Assembly: GCF_003865035.1 (NCBI RefSeq)
Contig: NZ_BHVZ01000001.1
Span: 930,001-994,000, forward strand
DNA from: Anaerotignum faecicola
GTDB lineage: Bacteria > Bacillota > Clostridia > Lachnospirales > Anaerotignaceae
Direction: 5' to 3'
DNA length: 64,000 nucleotides
Shown here: piece after piece, positions 33,736 to 42,638 of the stretch
Layout: each line of letters begins with the position of its first letter
How positions within the stretch are numbered: the stretch's first letter is position 1
Notes under the pieces: generated by a model
What the model saw: the letters and a program-made list of their open reading frames with translations, nothing else
What the model was told of the DNA's origin: nothing
The model's database searches: none
Translations under genes and position numbers: made by a program

Positions 33736-35640
33736 TCACCCCTTTGAAGCCTTTACCTTAATCCAAAGCTCGGCAATCTTCTTTTTCAGAATGGGATTAT
33801 CCTGGAATACCTCATCCTTTTCGTAGCCGGAACGGGGGATATAGGCTTCGTATGCGCCGTACATGCCCTCCTCGCCGCTCAGCTCCAGCATAACCTCCTC
33901 ATTGGGAGAGCTATAGCCGACATATTCGGAATTCCCCAGTGCCGCTTCATAGGTCAGTGTATAATTGATGAATTCCTGCGCCAGAAGGGGATTCTGTGCG
34001 TTTTTGGGAACCACCATGGCATCATACCAGAGGTTTGTGCCTTCCTTTGGCATCCAGTAGCTCATGTCCTCATTTTCGGACTGGACATAGGTTGCGTCGC
34101 CGCTGTATACAATCGCGATGTCCTTATTGCCATTCGCCATGCCATCGATAACCTCATCTGTGACGTAGGTCGGGTTCATGGTGTTATTCATATCCAGCAG
34201 CCACTCATACGCCGCTTGAATTTCATCAGCATCGCTTGTATTCATGGAATAGCCAAGCGCCTTGAGCGCCACCATGAAGGCATCACGCTCGGAATCGTAC
34301 ATATAGATATGCCCCTTATATTTCGGGTTGCGCAGGATATCGAAGCCCTGCTCCTCCACCTCGGCAGGGTCTACGTTGTTATGGTTATAGATAATGCCGA
34401 CGCTGCCCCAGAAATACGGTACAGAATAGGTATTGTCGGGGTCATAGGGGAGATTCTTCACCTCGGGGGTCAGGTTATCCAGATTGGGAATCAGGTCTTT
34501 ATCCAATTCCTGCAGGGCATCATCTGCAAGCATACGCTGAATCATATAATCAGAGGGAACGACAACGTCATAGGAATCCCCTGCCTGCAGCTTCGTATAC
34601 ATCATCTCGTTGGAATCGAAAAGTTCCACAATTACCTTTACCCCATATTCCTTTTCAAAGTTTGGAATCAGCTCCTCGCTCATGTATTCCCCGGGGATAT
34701 ACAGCTTTAAGGTATCAGAGCCATATTTCGCAATGGCATCCTGCGGAGAAGCACCGCCGCCCTTTCTGAGCATGGCAATGCTCACGCCTGTGATGGCAAC
34801 CACAACCGCCATGCAAACCGCCATGCCGCGCTTGCCGAGGGCTGCACCGCTTTTGCCCTGCTTTTCGCGGATAACGGGAATGACATTCACAACCGTCAGC
34901 GCAACGGTAATCAGCACAATCACCAGAGTGGACAGCGCATTGATGGACGGGTTGACACGCTTAGACATGGTGTATACCAGAATAGAGATATTCTGGACAC
35001 CGTTGCCCGTTACGAAATAAGAAATGATGAAATCATCAAAGCTCATGGTAAAGGCAACCAATGCGCCGGAGATAATACCCGGCAGAATCTGCGGCACAAT
35101 AACCTTTGTCAGTGCCTGAAAGGGCGTTGCGCCCAAGTCCATGGCGGCATCCGCAAGGTTCGGGTCAAGGGAGCGCAGCTTCGGCATAACAGACAGTATC
35201 ACATAGGGGATACAGAACATAATATGCGCCAGAAGCAGCGTCACAAAGCCCTTTTTCACGCCAAGGGCACTGAAAAACATCAGCAGCCCGATAGCGGTTA
35301 CAATCTCAGGGTTGAGAATCGGCAGATTATTCACCTGATCTACCAGATTGCGCAGAATTTTTTTGGAACGGGACATCCCGATTGCCGCCAGAGTGCCTGC
35401 AATCGTAGAAATCACCGTTGCCAGCACCGCAATCACGATGGTATAGACAACAGCTTCCATCATATTGCTGTCCGCGAACATCTTTTCATACCAACGGAGA
35501 GAGAACCCCTCCAGATGTGTCAGCGAACGGGAGCCGTTGAAGGAAAATACAATGATATACAGAATCGGCAGATAGAAAAAAATCATGGTCAATGCCAGAA
35601 GGACTTTCCCGCCGATGCCTGTTTTTCGGTTATCCTGCAT
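33736..35640 (-). CDS. potC: Fused PotC permease and PotD substrate-binding protein
   Basis: The 634-residue protein joins two parts of a spermidine/putrescine ABC importer. Residues 1-265 form the PotC permease with six helices and the EAA-like loop DLGATPFQALTKVIVPQILP. A further helix (MAVCMAVVVAITGVSIAML) then tethers a PotD-like binding protein (residues 300-634: LKLYIPGEYMSEELIPNFEK, VVPSDYMIQRML, YSVPYFWGSVGIIYN). The fusion keeps the binding protein at the outer membrane face without a lipoprotein anchor. Such fusions are known in Firmicutes. Confidence 0.92.
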   Translation of the reverse strand: MQDNRKTGIGGKVLLALTMIFFYLPILYIIVFSFNGSRSLTHLEGFSLRWYEKMFADSNMMEAVVYTIVIAVLATVISTIAGTLAAIGMSRSKKILRNLVDQVNNLPILNPEIVTAIGLLMFFSALGVKKGFVTLLLAHIMFCIPYVILSVMPKLRSLDPNLADAAMDLGATPFQALTKVIVPQILPGIISGALVAFTMSFDDFIISYFVTGNGVQNISILVYTMSKRVNPSINALSTLVIVLITVALTVVNVIPVIREKQGKSGAALGKRGMAVCMAVVVAITGVSIAMLRKGGGASPQDAIAKYGSDTLKLYIPGEYMSEELIPNFEKEYGVKVIVELFDSNEMMYTKLQAGDSYDVVVPSDYMIQRMLADDALQELDKDLIPNLDNLTPEVKNLPYDPDNTYSVPYFWGSVGIIYNHNNVDPAEVEEQGFDILRNPKYKGHIYMYDSERDAFMVALKALGYSMNTSDADEIQAAYEWLLDMNNTMNPTYVTDEVIDGMANGNKDIAIVYSGDATYVQSENEDMSYWMPKEGTNLWYDAMVVPKNAQNPLLAQEFINYTLTYEAALGNSEYVGYSSPNEEVMLELSGEEGMYGAYEAYIPRSGYEKDEVFQDNPILKKKIAELWIKVKASKG

Positions 35641-35643
35641 CCC

Positions 35644-36483
35644 TTACGCCCCCTTTCCGTTTGCCGCAGGGTCTGTATCGACCTTGCGCGTCAGCCACAT
35701 GGAAAGCATAATGATCACTGCCATAATCAGAGAAATGGCAGAGCCGAAGTTCCAGTCGCCGCTGGTTAAGAACTGTGTTTCAATGACATTGCCGACCAGT
35801 ACATACTGTCCGCCGCCCAGAAGCTTCGGAATAAAGAAGCTGGACACCGCAGGCAGGAACACCAGCGTAATCCCACTCAGCACACCGGGCAGGGAAAGGG
35901 GCAGTGTCACCTTCAGAAAGCTCTGCATGGGCGTTGCGCCAAGGTCGCTTGCCGCCTCCAGCAGACTTTTATCCATCTTCGCAAGGGAGGAATGAATCTG
36001 CAATATCATAAAGGGAATGAAGTTATAGACCATCCCCAGAACAACTGCAAAGGTGGTATAGAGCATGTGGAAGGAGCCAATGCCGAGCATCCCCAGAAAA
36101 CGGTTCACCAGACCATCATCCTGCAAAATACCCACCCACGCATAGGTACGCACCAGCATGTTAATCCATGTCGGCAGAGTAATCAGCATAATCCAGAAGA
36201 AGCCGCTGCGTTCAGGTCCCTTTGCAATCGTATAGGCGATAGGGTAGCCTAAAAGCACGCAGACCACCGTTGTCACAACTGCAATCAGCAGGGAGCGCTT
36301 CAGTACATCCAGAAAAACCGTATCCGTCAGAAAACGGGAGAAGTTCTCCAGAGTGAAGCGGAAGGTGGTTACCTCATTGCCTGCGGTTGTGAAGGCATAT
36401 AATAAAATCATCAGCATGGGGACTAAGACCATGATAAACAGCCAGACCACATACGGATAGAGCATATTACGAAATTGTTTCAC
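35644..36483 (-). CDS. potB: Spermidine/putrescine ABC permease PotB
   Basis: The 279-residue permease has six membrane helices and the EAA loop (DLGATPMQSFLKVTLPLSLP) that contacts the ATPase. It lies 17 bases after potA and three before potCD, completing the transport channel. Confidence 0.92.
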   Translation of the reverse strand: MKQFRNMLYPYVVWLFIMVLVPMLMILLYAFTTAGNEVTTFRFTLENFSRFLTDTVFLDVLKRSLLIAVVTTVVCVLLGYPIAYTIAKGPERSGFFWIMLITLPTWINMLVRTYAWVGILQDDGLVNRFLGMLGIGSFHMLYTTFAVVLGMVYNFIPFMILQIHSSLAKMDKSLLEAASDLGATPMQSFLKVTLPLSLPGVLSGITLVFLPAVSSFFIPKLLGGGQYVLVGNVIETQFLTSGDWNFGSAISLIMAVIIMLSMWLTRKVDTDPAANGKGA

Positions 36484-36500
36484 TTATCACGCCCCCTTTC

Positions 36501-38078
36501 TTAATAATTGTTCTTCGACATGATATGGATATCTTCGGGTTGGAAGGTCAGCCCAACCTCATCGCCCACCTCGAACTTGTCCGTGGTGTCAATCTTATAT
36601 TCATACCCCTTTGTGGCAAAGGTCACATCATAAATGCCGGGGGTAATGGTTTCGGGGTCAAAATCATATTTGACATCCGTAATTTCAACAGCTGTGTCAT
36701 CCTCAAGGCTCCATGCGGAAGCATTCGCCCATGTTTTCAGGTCGGTATCCAGTGCAACCGCTTCCTGAATTTCATCCACCTTCTTAAAGAAGTTCATGGC
36801 ATAGATTTCTTCCTCGTTTTCGGTGCTTGTCACGCGGTTTTCATCCTTTACAATCATATTGACCGTAACGGAGGTGCCTGCGGCTGTGGAGAAGGTAACG
36901 GGATATTTGCCGTTTTCCTTTTTGATATCATAATCCACCTCCTTGATGGAGATAAATTCATCCTCATCGGGATTCCATGCCTGCGCGTCCGCACGGGCAA
37001 TGATGGTTGCTTCGTCCAGCTCCTCTACGTCCTCCATATCCAGATAGAAGTCGTTGGCGGACATTTTTTCGTTTGCCGCTTCGTTATAAACGGGGCTGTC
37101 GTTGGAAACTGCCATTTTTACGGTGATTTCCGTACCGACCTTTGTTTCCACCATGGTTTCATAATGCACGCCCTTAAACAAAACGGATTTCACAACGCCC
37201 TTCAGCTTGCCCTCGCCGCGGGGGACAATATCCAAATCCTCCGGACGGATGACAACATCAACCACCTCATTTTTACCAAAGCCGTTATCCACGCAGTCAA
37301 AGCGTCTGCCGCCGAACACAACCTTGTAATCATCCACCATCATACCTTCAATGATATTGGATTCGCCGATGAAGTTCGCAACAAATTCATTGACAGGCTC
37401 GTTATAAATATCAGTAGGGCTGCCAATCTGCTGAATTTCGCCCTCTCGCATGACAACGATTTTATCGGACATGGTCAGCGCTTCCTCCTGATCATGTGTC
37501 ACATAAATAAAGGTGATGCCAACCTCCTGCTGAATTTTTTTCAGCTCCTGCTGCATTTCCTTTCTGAGCTTTAAGTCAAGCGCGCCAAGAGGCTCATCCA
37601 AAAGCAGTACGCTCGGCTCATTCACTAAGGCACGGGCAATGGCAATTCTCTGCTGCTGCCCGCCGGACATGGCAGTGACGCTTCTGTCCGCAAATTCCTC
37701 CAGATTTACCAGCTTGAGCATACGCTTTACCTTCTGCTCGATGATGTCCTTCGGCTCCTTTTTCAGCTTCAAGCCGAAGGCAATGTTATCATACACATTC
37801 ATGTGGGGGAAAAGGGCATATTTCTGGAATACCGTGTTGATTTCTCTTTTATAGGGGGGCAGCTTGGAAATTTCCTGCCCGTCAAACAGCACCTCGCCCT
37901 GATCTGCCTGCAAAAAGCCGCCCAAAATACGCAAAAGCGTTGTTTTCCCGCAGCCGGAAGGGCCGAGGAGCGTCACAAATTCATTTTCGTAAATATCAAG
38001 GTCAATTCCCTTCAGAACGACCTTGCCGTCCTCATAGCTCTTGACGATATTTTTGAACTGAATCAGCTTTTTCTTCAT
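36501..38078 (-). CDS. potA: PotA ATPase with a large insertion in its C-terminal domain
   Basis: The ATPase has Walker [11 protein letters not shown], the Q-loop in [14 protein letters not shown], signature MSGGQQQR and Walker [13 protein letters not shown]. At 525 residues it is about 150 longer than usual PotA. After the first TOBE segment ([20 protein letters not shown], near residue 320) comes an acidic stretch of about 170 residues with two related Ig-like units ([40 protein letters not shown]) before the final [18 protein letters not shown]. The insertion is unusual for an importer ATPase and may be regulatory. Confidence 0.92.
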   Translation of the reverse strand: MKKKLIQFKNIVKSYEDGKVVLKGIDLDIYENEFVTLLGPSGCGKTTLLRILGGFLQADQGEVLFDGQEISKLPPYKREINTVFQKYALFPHMNVYDNIAFGLKLKKEPKDIIEQKVKRMLKLVNLEEFADRSVTAMSGGQQQRIAIARALVNEPSVLLLDEPLGALDLKLRKEMQQELKKIQQEVGITFIYVTHDQEEALTMSDKIVVMREGEIQQIGSPTDIYNEPVNEFVANFIGESNIIEGMMVDDYKVVFGGRRFDCVDNGFGKNEVVDVVIRPEDLDIVPRGEGKLKGVVKSVLFKGVHYETMVETKVGTEITVKMAVSNDSPVYNEAANEKMSANDFYLDMEDVEELDEATIIARADAQAWNPDEDEFISIKEVDYDIKKENGKYPVTFSTAAGTSVTVNMIVKDENRVTSTENEEEIYAMNFFKKVDEIQEAVALDTDLKTWANASAWSLEDDTAVEITDVKYDFDPETITPGIYDVTFATKGYEYKIDTTDKFEVGDEVGLTFQPEDIHIMSKNNY

Positions 38079-38103
38079 TTCATATCCTCCTTGTACTCAA
38101 TAC

Positions 38104-38646
38104 TTAAAACAAAGGCGGCGTGGAAACCCAAAGCACCTTTGCGGTTGTTTTCTTCTCGTTTTTCAGATAATGGCGGCTTTTGCCCGAAAGATAGAAGGTT
38201 TCGCCCTTATGGACGATATGCTTTTCCTCCCCGACCATAAGGATAATCGCTCCCTCCAGGACATAGCCGAATTCCTCGCCGCTGTGGGGGTCCATCACGA
38301 AGGAATCTCCGCCCTGCGGCAGCTCTATCAGAATGGGCTCCATGGCGTTTTTCTGCGTATTCGGCACAATCCAGTTGATGGTGTAGATTTCGCGCTCATC
38401 CACAAAAAAATCCTTTTTATGAAAGACAAGCTGCTCCTGCTCCTCCTCCTTGAAAAACTCCGCTAAGGAGCTGCCCAACGCCTCTACAATATCGTTCAGG
38501 GTTGCGATGGAGGGCGAGGTCAGCTCTCGCTCTAGCTGAGAAAGAAAGCCCTTTGTCAGCTCGCTGCGGCTGGCAAGCTCCTCCAGCGTCAGCCCCTTCT
38601 GTATGCGTAATTGCTTAATTTTCCTGCCAATTTCCACAGCAGTCAT
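38104..38646 (-). CDS. XRE-family regulator with cupin domain (PuuR-like)
   Basis: The 180-residue protein has an N-terminal helix-turn-helix (LRIQKGLTLEELASRSELTK, residues 14-33) and a C-terminal cupin (GGDSFVMDPHSGEEFGYVLE, about residue 110). Regulators of this type often control polyamine uptake or breakdown. It lies 25 bases upstream of potA and likely controls the operon and itself; nearby AGTTTA-containing palindromes are candidate operators. Confidence 0.88.
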   Translation of the reverse strand: MTAVEIGRKIKQLRIQKGLTLEELASRSELTKGFLSQLERELTSPSIATLNDIVEALGSSLAEFFKEEEQEQLVFHKKDFFVDEREIYTINWIVPNTQKNAMEPILIELPQGGDSFVMDPHSGEEFGYVLEGAIILMVGEEKHIVHKGETFYLSGKSRHYLKNEKKTTAKVLWVSTPPLF

Positions 38647-38794
38647 CTTCCTTTCCTGTTTTAGTATTGCTAAACTTTCAGAATATTTTTACTAAACCCA
38701 GACTATTATATCGAAAATAGGAAAAAAATCAAGAGAAAATAAACAAAAAGTTTAATATTTTAAACTTTTATAGAAAACAGCGAGAACAGAAAGA
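38647..38794 (-). promoter_or_regulatory. Promoter region of the polyamine operon with candidate operators
   Basis: This AT-rich stretch holds GTTTTAG-tattg-CTAAAC (38658-38675), a GTTTAGTAAAA half-site (near 38685-38696) and the palindrome AAAAGTTTAA-TATT-TTAAACTTTT (38746-38769). All share an AGTTTA core, which suggests binding sites for the adjacent XRE-cupin regulator. Confidence 0.5.
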
Positions 38795-38937
38795 GGGGTT
38801 CGGGGAATTCTTCCCCGAATTAACTCCGCAGGCGGAATTTAGTTCCGCCGAGGAAAACGATGGGTTTCCAGGCTCCGCCGCCGGAACCCATTCGTTTATT
38901 CCTCTGTCCCCCAAGTCAAAAACCTGTTTTTGACTTA
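38795..38937. repeat. Structured intergenic repeat, copy A
   Basis: This 143-bp unit contains TTCGGGGAA/TTCCCCGAA, GGCGGAA/TTCCGCC, a long hairpin between GAGGAAAACG and CGTTTATTCCTC, and a terminal 24-bp palindrome. The same blocks in the same order occur at 44377-44634. It carries no reading frame of note. Confidence 0.75.
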
Positions 38938-38946
38938 GCCGCAGGC

Positions 38947-38977
38947 AAAAAAATACCCCTGAACGGTACTTCAGGGG
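38947..38977 (-). terminator. Terminator downstream of maf
   Basis: CCCCTGAA (38956-38963) and TTCAGGGG (38970-38977) form a stem followed on the minus strand by TATTTTTTT. The remaining bases up to 39163 are AT-rich without other features. Confidence 0.75.
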
Positions 38978-39163
38978 GGAAGGTAAGTAAATTGTATATA
39001 TGGAAGCTATTACTTTTAACGTCTACAAGTATAACTAAAATATATTTTAGTGTCAACCAAATAAATGCACAAATTTTCATCATTAAACAAACTATTTTTT
39101 ATTGTCTGTCAACAACAAGACTGACAAATCTTTCATTTTTCATAAAAAAAAGTGAAAAACCGT

Positions 39164-39739
39164 TCATTTTTTGACAAAAAGCATCCGCTTCAATTCCTGA
39201 TAGACTCTGCCAATCGGCAGACCCACCACATTATAGTAATCTCCTACGATGCGCTTCACATAAATCGCGAAATCGCCCTGTATGCCATACGCACCCGCCT
39301 TATCCATCGGGTCGCCGCTTGCAATATAGGCATCCGCCTCCGCATCGGAAATCGGATAGAGGCATACGTCTGTTTTTTCCTGAAAGGTGACGCTTTGGGG
39401 ATGCGCACCCGTGCGGATAAGCGTGACACCCGTATAGACCTGATGGCAGTCATCGGCAATGCTTCTGAGCATCTGCTTTGCATCCGCCGCGTCCTTCGGC
39501 TTGCCCATGATTTTCTCGCCCTTAGCAACCACCGTATCCGCCCCGATGATAATGCAATCCCCGGTCTGCGCTGCTGCGATTTCCTCTGCCTTCTGTCGGG
39601 ATAATTCCATAACAACCGCCGCAGGGCTTTTCTGCGTGATGCGTTCCTCGCCTTTGGCAGGCTGTACCGTAAAGGGCAGCCCGATTTTTTCCAGTAATTC
39701 CTTCCTGCGCGGTGAGGCCGAAGCCAATATCAGTTCCAT
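39164..39739 (-). CDS. maf: Maf family nucleotide pyrophosphatase
   Basis: The 191-residue protein begins MELILASASPRRKELLEKIG, the Maf signature, and has IIGADTVVAKGEKIMGKP, QMLRSIADDCHQVYTGV and DKAGAYGIQGDFAIYVKRI. Maf proteins hydrolyse non-canonical or modified nucleoside triphosphates to prevent their incorporation and are linked to cell-division arrest. The length is typical. Confidence 0.93.
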   Translation of the reverse strand: MELILASASPRRKELLEKIGLPFTVQPAKGEERITQKSPAAVVMELSRQKAEEIAAAQTGDCIIIGADTVVAKGEKIMGKPKDAADAKQMLRSIADDCHQVYTGVTLIRTGAHPQSVTFQEKTDVCLYPISDAEADAYIASGDPMDKAGAYGIQGDFAIYVKRIVGDYYNVVGLPIGRVYQELKRMLFVKK

Positions 39740-39782
39740 AATATCCTCCTTTTTGCATTGTATCGTAAAGGAGAGAAACGGC

Positions 39783-40730
39783 TTAAGCCAAGGGATAACA
39801 AATCAATTCCTCTCCGTCCAGATTTTCCTTGTGCAGTTCCACTGCCGTAATGCTGTGATTGTCATAGGTCTTATAATAGTAAATCCCCTTCTCCAGATTG
39901 CAGCAGGAGCTGTATATGGTAATCTCATATTTTCCCTCGCCCAGATAGCAGCATCCTCTCTGCTGCTCCACTGCACCGAGAATATGGAAAAACTGGCTGA
40001 CACTCTCTTTTTCGCCCTCTGCGGAACGAGAGTTTAATTTCACAAAGGCAGCCCGCACAAACCGAGAGGCAGAGCTAAGGTCGCCCGGCAGTCCAAACCC
40101 ACCCATGCCACGGCTGAAGGGGGAAAGCAGCTCCTGTCCGCTGAAGCGATCCTGCGCCGGATCTGCGGTAACATTCAAATATTGCCTGATATTTTCTCTG
40201 TGAAAGGGAAAGGGCGGATTATTCGCCAAAACACCAATCGGGTTATCATAAAGATGCAGTCCGTCTGCCATTTGTTCTATCACAAGGCATTGCGCCGCAT
40301 CCGCAAGCATCCAGTGCATCGGGCTGGGCTGTAAGGCCTCGCTGAACGGCTCATCTGTCACTGCAATCCGCTCCAAAAGCTCCCTTGCCTCTGCTACGGT
40401 TTCGCATTGCCCCAAAATCCAAGGCAGCAGCGCCCACGAGGGAATGTTGTCCTTCCCCTCCTGCCGCTTCTGATAGACTGCATTGCCCGCGAACAGCAGG
40501 CCTGCCATGGCAAGCCCCTTTTCGTTGACCACATCATAATATAACGGCGTTCCCTCAGCAACGTGCGCCATGCCAATCATGGCATACTTTGTCCGAAATT
40601 CCGCCCCTTCGGGAAGGCTAAACAAAAAGCGTCTGGGGGTAATCGTCACGCTCTCCCCATAGGAGCATTCAAAATCCAGATTTCTGCCGAAATAATGGTC
40701 TTTGGTGTGATAGCTCACTGCGGTACACAT
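39783..40730 (-). CDS. Choloylglycine hydrolase family protein (bile salt hydrolase/penicillin acylase-like)
   Basis: ATG 40730 is chosen because it makes Cys the second residue, the N-terminal nucleophile of this Ntn family (MCTAVSYHTKDHYFGRNLDF), and AAGGAGG lies about eight bases upstream. Other expected residues are Arg16 and Asp19 in GRNLDF, Asn in GVLANNPPFPFH and Arg in SSASRFVRAA. The protein of 315 residues is intracellular. Bile salt hydrolase activity is plausible for a gut anaerobe but other linear amides are possible. Confidence 0.88.
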   Translation of the reverse strand: MCTAVSYHTKDHYFGRNLDFECSYGESVTITPRRFLFSLPEGAEFRTKYAMIGMAHVAEGTPLYYDVVNEKGLAMAGLLFAGNAVYQKRQEGKDNIPSWALLPWILGQCETVAEARELLERIAVTDEPFSEALQPSPMHWMLADAAQCLVIEQMADGLHLYDNPIGVLANNPPFPFHRENIRQYLNVTADPAQDRFSGQELLSPFSRGMGGFGLPGDLSSASRFVRAAFVKLNSRSAEGEKESVSQFFHILGAVEQQRGCCYLGEGKYEITIYSSCCNLEKGIYYYKTYDNHSITAVELHKENLDGEELICYPLA

Positions 40731-40797
40731 CCGCACTCCCTCCTTTTTTCTTTTATTTCTCTATTTTTCGTAAAAAATTCTATTTTATGCCTTCTTC

Positions 40798-41850
40798 TTA
40801 AATCTGATATGCAATTTCAAAGGACACCGCACCCGTTGCCGCAGGGGCAATGATGCCGGGGGAGAGATAGAAAACAATGCCGCTATCTGTCAGGTAGAAC
40901 TGCACCTGATTCAGACTTCTTGCCAATCTGCTTTCCGCATCGCTGTAGAACGCATCCTCGTCCGCTTCAATCAGCGCTGTAAAGGATGCCTTCCAGAGTG
41001 CCTGCAAATCCGCCTGACTATCGGAAACCAGCTCGCTCAAGGCGCACTCCCTGCCACTGCTCATGGCATAGGTATGAGAGGTATACTGCGCCTGCTCTGT
41101 GCCGCCTGCGTAGGAGGAAACCGTTCCCAAGAAGGATGCATAGCCGTTTGTGCTGCGTGTCACGTTATACGCACCCACGCAGTAATAGGGCTGGAAGCCG
41201 TTGGGATCATTGGCGTATGCCTGCAACGCCTGCGCCTTATAGGTCTGCAAAAAGGCTTTGCCTTCGTTGAAGGTAGCCTGTGCCATGGCAGTATTGACTG
41301 CCGCCTGCCCCGCAACCTCGTCACATTTCAGCTCCACATGCAACACCTCTGTGCCGTCCGCCGCAAGGACAGAGGACGTATAGCCGCCAACCTGCGGTGC
41401 TTGCTGCTCACTGCCCGTAGGCTTTTTGGAGGTGCCGTCCGAATGGATATCAATGACATATTTCACGCCATCCCACGCAACGGATGCGCCAAGGCTTTCC
41501 GCAACGGCGCGCAGAGGCACCAGTGTGCGGTCATTGATAATCTGCGCAGGGACAGACATGGTATAAACCAATTCGCCGTTTTTATACAGACCTGCTTCGC
41601 CAATCTGCAGCATAATGATATCCTCATTGTGCATTGCCATAACCGTCTGGTCTGCTTCATCCCAGATTACCTGTGCATCCAGTGCCTCAAAGATTTTCCG
41701 CATGGGTACCAGTGTGCGGTCATCCTGAATGATGGGCGGCTGGTCGAAGCTTAACTGTTCTCCATCTACATAAACCGTAATCAACGGATGGGCAAAGGCA
41801 GGCACGGTAAGCATCAGTGCTGCCAGAAGCCCCAAAAATACTTTTTTCAT
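40798..41850 (-). CDS. Exported protein with stalk domains and DUF3298/RsiV-like region
   Basis: The start is ATG 41850 with a signal peptide (MKKVFLGLLAALMLTVPAFA). Two copper-amine-oxidase-N-like stalk repeats follow (DDRTLVPMRKIFEALDAQVI and NDRTLVPLRAVAESLGASVA, residues 20-140), then a domain of about 200 residues resembling DUF3298 (TYAMSSGRECALSELV, FYLTDSGIVFYLSPGIIAP). The protein is likely secreted or wall-associated. Its function is unknown. Confidence 0.8.
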   Translation of the reverse strand: MKKVFLGLLAALMLTVPAFAHPLITVYVDGEQLSFDQPPIIQDDRTLVPMRKIFEALDAQVIWDEADQTVMAMHNEDIIMLQIGEAGLYKNGELVYTMSVPAQIINDRTLVPLRAVAESLGASVAWDGVKYVIDIHSDGTSKKPTGSEQQAPQVGGYTSSVLAADGTEVLHVELKCDEVAGQAAVNTAMAQATFNEGKAFLQTYKAQALQAYANDPNGFQPYYCVGAYNVTRSTNGYASFLGTVSSYAGGTEQAQYTSHTYAMSSGRECALSELVSDSQADLQALWKASFTALIEADEDAFYSDAESRLARSLNQVQFYLTDSGIVFYLSPGIIAPAATGAVSFEIAYQI

Positions 41851-41914
41851 CTCAATCACCAAATCTTATGTTCGTTATTACAATATTCCTTTTATATTAC
41901 GTTATAATTGCTTT

Positions 41915-42397
41915 TTATTTCTGCGCTTCTTCTGCATATTTCGCCGCCAGATTTGCGCAGTGCATAATCATAGTCATGCAGTTTTTCTTTCTTTCCTTGC
42001 ATGCGAAATCACCGAAGGGATTAGAAAGCTCAGAGCAGATCAGTGTGCCGTATTCATCCTTGATTTCATTTACCATTTTGCCGACAATGGGATAAATGCC
42101 CTGCTGCAATTCGGTAATTCTCTCGCCTACCGTTTCCTTTGCCGCAGGATTTTCTCTGCCCACAATGGCACTCAGCGCCATAACCGCGCCCGTAATCGCG
42201 CCGCAGGTGTTTTTTGTATGCCCCATGCCGCCGCCGAAGCCGGTTGCAAGCTTTACAACCTCCTTGGGCAGCCCTGTGTCAAAATGATTCAGAAATGCCG
42301 TCATCACACATTCCGAACAGTTCAGACCCTGCTTGAAACATTCCTTTGCATCCTGCTCCACAATCTCCGCTCTTGTCAATTCTCTATTTTCCTCCAT
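41915..42397 (-). CDS. C_GCAxxG_C_C family redox-type protein
   Basis: ATG 42397 has AAGGAGG about nine bases upstream. The 160-residue protein has the spaced cysteines of this family: GLNCSECVMTAF, GGMGHTKNTCGAITGAVMAL, LICSELSN, FACKERKKNCMTMI and HCANLAAKY. The conserved Cys set suggests binding of a metal or disulfide chemistry. The exact function is not established. Confidence 0.85.
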   Translation of the reverse strand: MEENRELTRAEIVEQDAKECFKQGLNCSECVMTAFLNHFDTGLPKEVVKLATGFGGGMGHTKNTCGAITGAVMALSAIVGRENPAAKETVGERITELQQGIYPIVGKMVNEIKDEYGTLICSELSNPFGDFACKERKKNCMTMIMHCANLAAKYAEEAQK

Positions 42398-42570
42398 TTG
42401 CAAAACCTCCTTAAAATTCCTAAAAAACCCCATAACTCATTTTTTTCATCATACCACAAGCACCGAAAAAAAGAAAGAAATCGTGCAATTTGTCATAAAT
42501 CTGTTGTAAATCTGTTAAGCATTTGTAACGGATATAACAGATTTGTTTCGTTGCTTTTCGGCATAGAGAA

Positions 42571-42594
42571 AGGGCACTCCAAACGGAGTGCCCT
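42571..42594 (-). terminator. Terminator after the aminotransferase gene
   Basis: AGGGCACTCC (42571-42580) and GGAGTGCCCT (42585-42594) form a ten-pair stem followed on the minus strand by TTTCTC. It lies 45 bases past the aminotransferase stop. Confidence 0.8.
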
Positions 42595-42638
42595 AACATG
42601 TGCAAAGCCAATGCTTAACTCAATTTATGTAGCTTGAA

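Noticed and set aside
36525-37574. Plus-strand frame of about 350 codons opposite potA
   Set aside because: It mirrors the potA coding bias and has no ribosome site or domain.
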